Positions 59,710 to 64,000 of a stretch of DNA of 64,000 nucleotides are shown piece by piece. This DNA is from Blumeriella jaapii. Taxonomy: Eukaryota; Ascomycota; Leotiomycetes; Helotiales; Drepanopezizaceae. Below the pieces are notes generated by a model that saw only the letters and a list, made by a program, of their open reading frames with translations, had not been told where the DNA came from and did no database searches. The DNA lies in NCBI GenBank assembly GCA_009599575.1, contig VWND01000007.1, positions 62,001 to 126,000 on the forward strand, given 5' to 3'. The first letter of the stretch is position 1. Every line of letters starts with the position of its first letter. The position numbers were made by a program, and so were the translations under genes.

Positions 59710-60590
59710 TTAGTATACAGCCGGCATCTCTCCCAGTCTGCCGCCATCTGTCACAATGACATTTCCGCTGAGATATGCTCCCCCTTGCTCATCAAGTACA
59801 ACGCCGCGCCTACAATGTCCTCCTCGGTCCCGCTTCTCTCCATCGGGCAAAGGCCCTTCGGGAGATTTCCTTCTATCCTTGCATCTTTTTCCCCAGAGAA
59901 AACCGGAGTGTTGGCCGTCATCTCGGTGAGGAACAAGCCAGGCGCAATACCGTTGACCCTGATCCTGTACCCGGTCAAATAGGTTGCGAGCATCTTGACC
60001 AAGTGCGTTGTCCCAGCTTTCGAGGTAGAATACGCAAACCCGGAAGCGAGGTAGCGTGAGAAGCCGGCAATCGACGATGTGACGATGATGCTCGACTTCT
60101 GATCCACGTTTCCTTTCTTGTTGCCCTCGTCCAGGAGTTCCAGGAACGCGAGGGCAGTGTAGAAAACCCCCGACACGTTGACATGGTACGCCTGTGTGAA
60201 GTCGTCCATGCTGGGCTCCCACATAGCATCCTTGAACTCCTTGATAGTTGGTTGCCGGTCACTCGGGAGCAGAGATCTGGCAGGAACACCAATGATACCA
60301 CTGTTCGCGAACAGAACGTTGATAAAGCCTTGTTCCCGCCGCACACGTTCCGCCACGGCCTCGAGAGACTCCTTGGACGTGACATCTCCTTGTACAGGAA
60401 TGATGGATCCATTCTTGCCTTCGTTGGCCGCTGCTTCCAGGCTCTCCTTCCGGCGGCCGACGATGTACACGGCCTTTGCTCCGTTGGCATCGAGCGCTTT
60501 CGCAACGTACAGTCCAAGACCACTCCCTCCTCCGGTGATGACAGCGACGATTCCCTTCACGCCGAAAAGGTTGTTGACGTCTGTGGACAT
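59710..60590 (-). CDS. Short-chain dehydrogenase/reductase, C-terminus frameshifted
   Basis: Intronless. The Rossmann motif TGGGSGLG is at residues 19-26, FANSGIIG follows, then the catalytic Ser in VTSSIAG and the YSTSK pair, and RVNGIAPGLF. Near the end, after LYLMSKG, the frame as given reads to a stop at 59751 (279 aa), but the normal SDR ending (GAYLSGNVIVTDGG) lies in the next frame and stops at 59710. The shift sits at a run of five C on the plus strand (59780-59784); a sixth would restore the family sequence. The last strand and tail, which shape the substrate pocket and dimer, are altered. It is either a real mutation or a homopolymer error. It is divergent from the Zn2Cys6 regulator. 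Confidence 0.85.
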
Positions 60591-61163
60591 TGTCTCTGTG
60601 TGACAAGAAGCGTCGGAGATATTACTTGGAATGGTGTTGTATGTGAATCAAGAAGGGGATATTTGACATTGATGGCTTCCAACCTCCCGGGAGGCAAGCT
60701 CCAAGTTACCCCTCAACGCGATCGACTTTTGGCGTTGATAGCTCACGAACTATATGTGTAGTCCTGGGCAAGAGTGGGGCAAAATAAGATCGGTGAGGAA
60801 TCACTATAATAAGACGCCAAAATACAGAGCACTATAAAACGATGGGGGGGGGGGATCATTGGGGCACGACGTCGTGCCACTAAATGCCATGGAGAGTAAA
60901 TAGAGGCTACCGATAACCCAAAGATTAAGATCCTGAGCTACCAACAATGCAACAAGCATAAGTGCGGTAAGAGGAAGGAGATTAAGAGTCGGGAACAGAT
61001 ATCGGGAAAACGAAGATCTTGGACAGTCGAGAGAGGAAGCTCTACGCGCCACGGAGCTTGCAGGCGTCTGCCCAGTCGCTACCGTTGCCCCTCCACCTTC
61101 TCCATTCTCATGATGCGTCGAACATCAACTTTCAAGCACCGTCTGTCAGGTCCTGACCCGGCT
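60591..61163. promoter_or_regulatory. Divergent promoter, dehydrogenase / Zn2Cys6 regulator
   Basis: About 570 bp between divergent coding starts. It contains a G run at 60845-60853. CGG-type half sites occur (for example near 60966) but I did not find a convincing CGGnCCG repeat. It includes an alternative in-frame regulator start at 61110. Confidence 0.4.
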
Positions 61164-63789
61164 ATGGCTATGGCTGAGGCTCAGCGATACCGAGCACGGC
61201 AGCAAAGCCCTATCAGAAGGATAAGACAGGCGTGTCAGAATTGTCGGTATTGTCACTGCTCGCTCCCGGGACGTGGAAAATGCTGACCCTGACATCAGAC
61301 GCAAGAAGTCCAAATGTCCCGGCGAGAGACCCGAGTGCTCGATTTGTACCCGCTTACAACAAACTTGCTCGTATGAAGCTTTCGAGACAGAAGCTCGCAA
61401 ACGAAAAAGGTCCCCTGAGCCTGCACGTGATGAGCCAGGCGAGGTGTCCAAGAGGTTTGGGACGATAGAGCAAAAGCTGGAGGAGCTTGCAGCTTCTATG
61501 AGGTACAGTACAGAGAGCCCCCAAGGACCCCCCCCCTCCCCCCAGTTGCGGAATGCTGATTTGGATTAGACACACAATTCCTACGTCAAACGAGCCCAAC
61601 CATGTCTCGGGGCCCGTTGAGACACCATCGTACTCATCGCACAATCCTAAGCACCATGTAAGAGCCGCCCTTTGATGGCCCTCCTGGTTGTTGCGTACTG
61701 TTGGAATCACCTCTTGTGGGATTCGCCTCTTTTTGGCATCACGTCTTATCCCCATCTTGATTACATTTCTTGCGTGCGAAATCTCACTCACTCCGGCCCC
61801 ATCTCAGAACGAACAAGAATCTCGACAACATTTTACATCGCGCTACCCGCTTTCCGGGGGAAGCGAAGGACTCTCCTCTGATGTCGTCGAAGATGGAATC
61901 CGAACTTACTTTATGTGTTTCCATGCGCAACCTTACAATCTGATGTGCCAGAGTGCATCACTGCGAACCGGTTCCAACCTGGACCCCGTCGTTCTCAATC
62001 CAATGCTTGCGCTGAGCATTCGTTGCTCCACCCACCCTTTCTGGTCCGATCAATCGAAAGTTAATATCTGGATCCGGACCCTGACAGAGAAGTCTTGGAG
62101 GGACCTGGTATATTCGTACAGTGAAGGCGATACAAGCCTGTCGTATCTTCAGGGCCTCTGTCTTCTAGCACAAGTTGATTTTGCAGGTATGTCTAACCTC
62201 AATCGCCTTAGATTCCGTCTCCCACTAAGCAATCATCGTCTGCAGATGGGAGAGTAAAAAGGGCTCACACTCAGATTTCTCTCGGTGTCCGGATCGCTCA
62301 GTCATTAGGTTACCTAACCGAAACCTCGTCCAAGGAGGAAAGAAGCGAGGAAATTGTAAGGTGTACGTGGACTCTGTTCATGCTCGATAGAACCTTTAGC
62401 ATCACTCGTTTGGTATCTCCATCGATATCCTACCACGATTTTAAGCTCCCCAAACCGAAATGGGAGGGGGCTCTTTCGCTTAACCCAAATCATCGGCACA
62501 TCACTTCAGAGACCCCCCCAGGAAGCGATCAAGACCTTTCGGCCTTGCTAGTGGGAATATATGCCATGTGGGATGATGTGATACGATACATTTTTACAAG
62601 CAATAGCACGACTCCTCCCTGGCAGCCCGGATCCGAGCTCGCTACTATCGAATACCGATTTGCCGACTTTGAACCAGGTCAGATCTTGCCCTGCCTTCCC
62701 AATCAATGCCAGGCTAACCCTGGCCAGACTTTTCCACGCATCGGTACAGAGAAGTCAACTTTCCTCGACGAGCGATCCAAGAGCCAGAACTACGGCCATA
62801 CTTTTCGTCTTGGCTCTGTTTTCAACTGACTTACATGTCAATACAGTGTTGCGTGTAAGCTATCTATCGTTCAACCCGTCGCAATGTTCTGACAGGCTCC
62901 AGGCACCATCCTTTCATCATGTTCATCAAACTACAACATGTCATACGGAAAGTTCCCCCGAGTTTCCTCCAGAAGTCATACAAGAGCTCGCTTATCCACT
63001 CTCGCTGGATCATCAGATTCTTGAACGAGATGGACGAAGCCGGTATGATGCTGCACGACCCGTTCATTGGATACCTGGTCGCGATTGCCGCTACGATCCA
63101 GCTCGAGCACACCCTGAGCAAGCATTCCGATGTCGCAGCAGCGGCTAGACTCAGCTTCGCGAGCGCGATTCGCTACCTGAAGAAGCTGTCGAGGTATTGG
63201 ACCAGTATCCAGGGGCTGGTATGTAGCACACTGCCTACCCTCCCACGCACGACCTAGAAGCACTGACGTGAGCTTCCAGCTCTCGATAGTCGAGGAATTG
63301 GCCGCGAGATTGAGACATCGACGGACGCTGTACTACTCCCAGGACGACTACGACGGCATCCTGCCAGCGGTCGAGAGCGAACGAGTCGGGCTGGCCGGCG
63401 ACGACGCCGAGCTGATGTGGAAGGTGTTTGACTACGCCTCCATGTCGGCGCTGAACGGGCGGCAATCGAGAAAAGCCCCTGACGCGGCGGATGGGATGGG
63501 AGGCCAGGAGCACAACGAAGCTCTCATGACCCAGCCCGAACGCCAGGCAGGGCATCCGAACGGCAACGCTGGCGTGCAGCAGCAGACTGGCCCCTCGACG
63601 TCCGGAGCTACTACCGCACCGGCACCGGCACCCTTGAACTTTCATAACCTGGAAGCACCTCTGAACGTGCTCGAGCAGCAGAATCTGTCACTGTTTGACC
63701 AGCTCCCGGAAGACTGGGCATTCACGATCGATGATTGGACTCTGTTTGGAGCGCCAGGCTCGACCTATTTCTACAATGAAGCCTCGTGA
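61164..63789 (+). CDS. Zn(II)2Cys6 transcription factor
   Basis: Seven introns (61247-61298, 61503-61569, 61658-61807, 62187-62245, 62678-62727, 62855-62902, 63219-63279) give 712 aa; an in-frame ATG at 61110 would add 18. The binuclear zinc cluster starts at Cys24 with CQNCRRKKSKCPGERPECSIC and is cut by intron 1 after its second Cys, a frequent position in fungi. A basic linker (KRKR) and a short coiled coil (IEQKLEELAASMR) follow. The middle part (about 130-560) is the fungal-specific regulatory domain (RTYFMCFHAQPYN, LFMLDRTFSI). The tail is Gln/Pro/Ala-rich and acidic, likely activating. It is the only regulator in the 43-64 kb cluster and lies at its edge, as pathway-specific regulators often do. 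Confidence 0.9.
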
Positions 63790-64000
63790 CTGAAGAAAAG
63801 ACCCGTGGGAACATTTTTGATTCGTGTCATTGATGTGAATCAACTGTTACTAAGATATAACTTCAAGAGGCCTAACGCCGACGACAGAGTCATCCTTGCG
63901 AAATCGACCACACTACGTCTCAGGCCACTGAAGCTATTTAGCATCACCGTGTTTGTCGTCTCTGCACCCACCCCCGGCGCCTGGGCACTGTACGTCTGCC
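63790..64000. other. 3' flank of the regulator to window end
   Basis: 210 bp with no recognisable feature. Confidence 0.6.

Overview
This window is nuclear DNA of a filamentous ascomycete (Pezizomycotina). The evidence is genes with many short introns (about 43-157 nt) with GT..AG ends and CTAAC/CTGAC-type branch sites, fungal-only families (FLC/TRP-like channel, GH76 Dfg5-type mannanase, Zn2Cys6 regulator, DAL5-type permease), pyrimidine-rich 5' leaders, dispersed ACAGT and ACCT/AGGT low-complexity tracts, and an AT-rich segment with the CpA depletion typical of repeat-induced point mutation (RIP). I cannot fix genus or class from sequence alone. All gene models below are my own splice reconstructions; for the intact models the exon lengths sum to a whole number of codons.

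Layout. 1-3.6 kb: RIP-destroyed Ty3/Gypsy element on the minus strand, running off the left edge. 3.6-4.5 kb: transition zone with an imperfect direct repeat and an ACGTG array. 4.5-31.3 kb: mostly housekeeping or broadly conserved genes: a 5'-nucleotidase family phosphoesterase, a P450, cytosolic lysyl-tRNA synthetase, an Old Yellow Enzyme, a GMPPA-type sugar nucleotidyltransferase, a dynamin-like GTPase, a single-span protein of unknown function, a DAL5-family permease and an SMP-30-type lactonase. 31.3-35.8 kb: gene-poor stretch with an orphan Gag (zinc knuckle) fragment and many microsatellites. 35.8-41.3 kb: divergent cell-wall/membrane pair, a GPI-anchored GH76 and an FLC-type TRP-like channel. 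41.3-43.2 kb: repeat-rich spacer with a 12-bp-periodic array.

43.2-63.8 kb is the most interesting part: a P450 divergent from a LaeA-like methyltransferase, a flavin monooxygenase with an N-terminal NTF2-like domain, a second SMP-30-type lactonase (pseudogene), an alpha/beta hydrolase, a predicted pseudokinase, a PNPOx-ferredoxin-reductase fusion, a short-chain dehydrogenase and a Zn2Cys6 regulator. It looks like a regulator-containing tailoring or catabolic cluster without a PKS, NRPS or terpene synthase in view. Three members carry lesions: the methyltransferase (frameshift), the lactonase (nonsense plus frameshift) and the dehydrogenase (C-terminal homopolymer frameshift). That suggests either a decaying cluster or local consensus errors. 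No rRNA, tRNA, CRISPR or bacterial-type features were seen.
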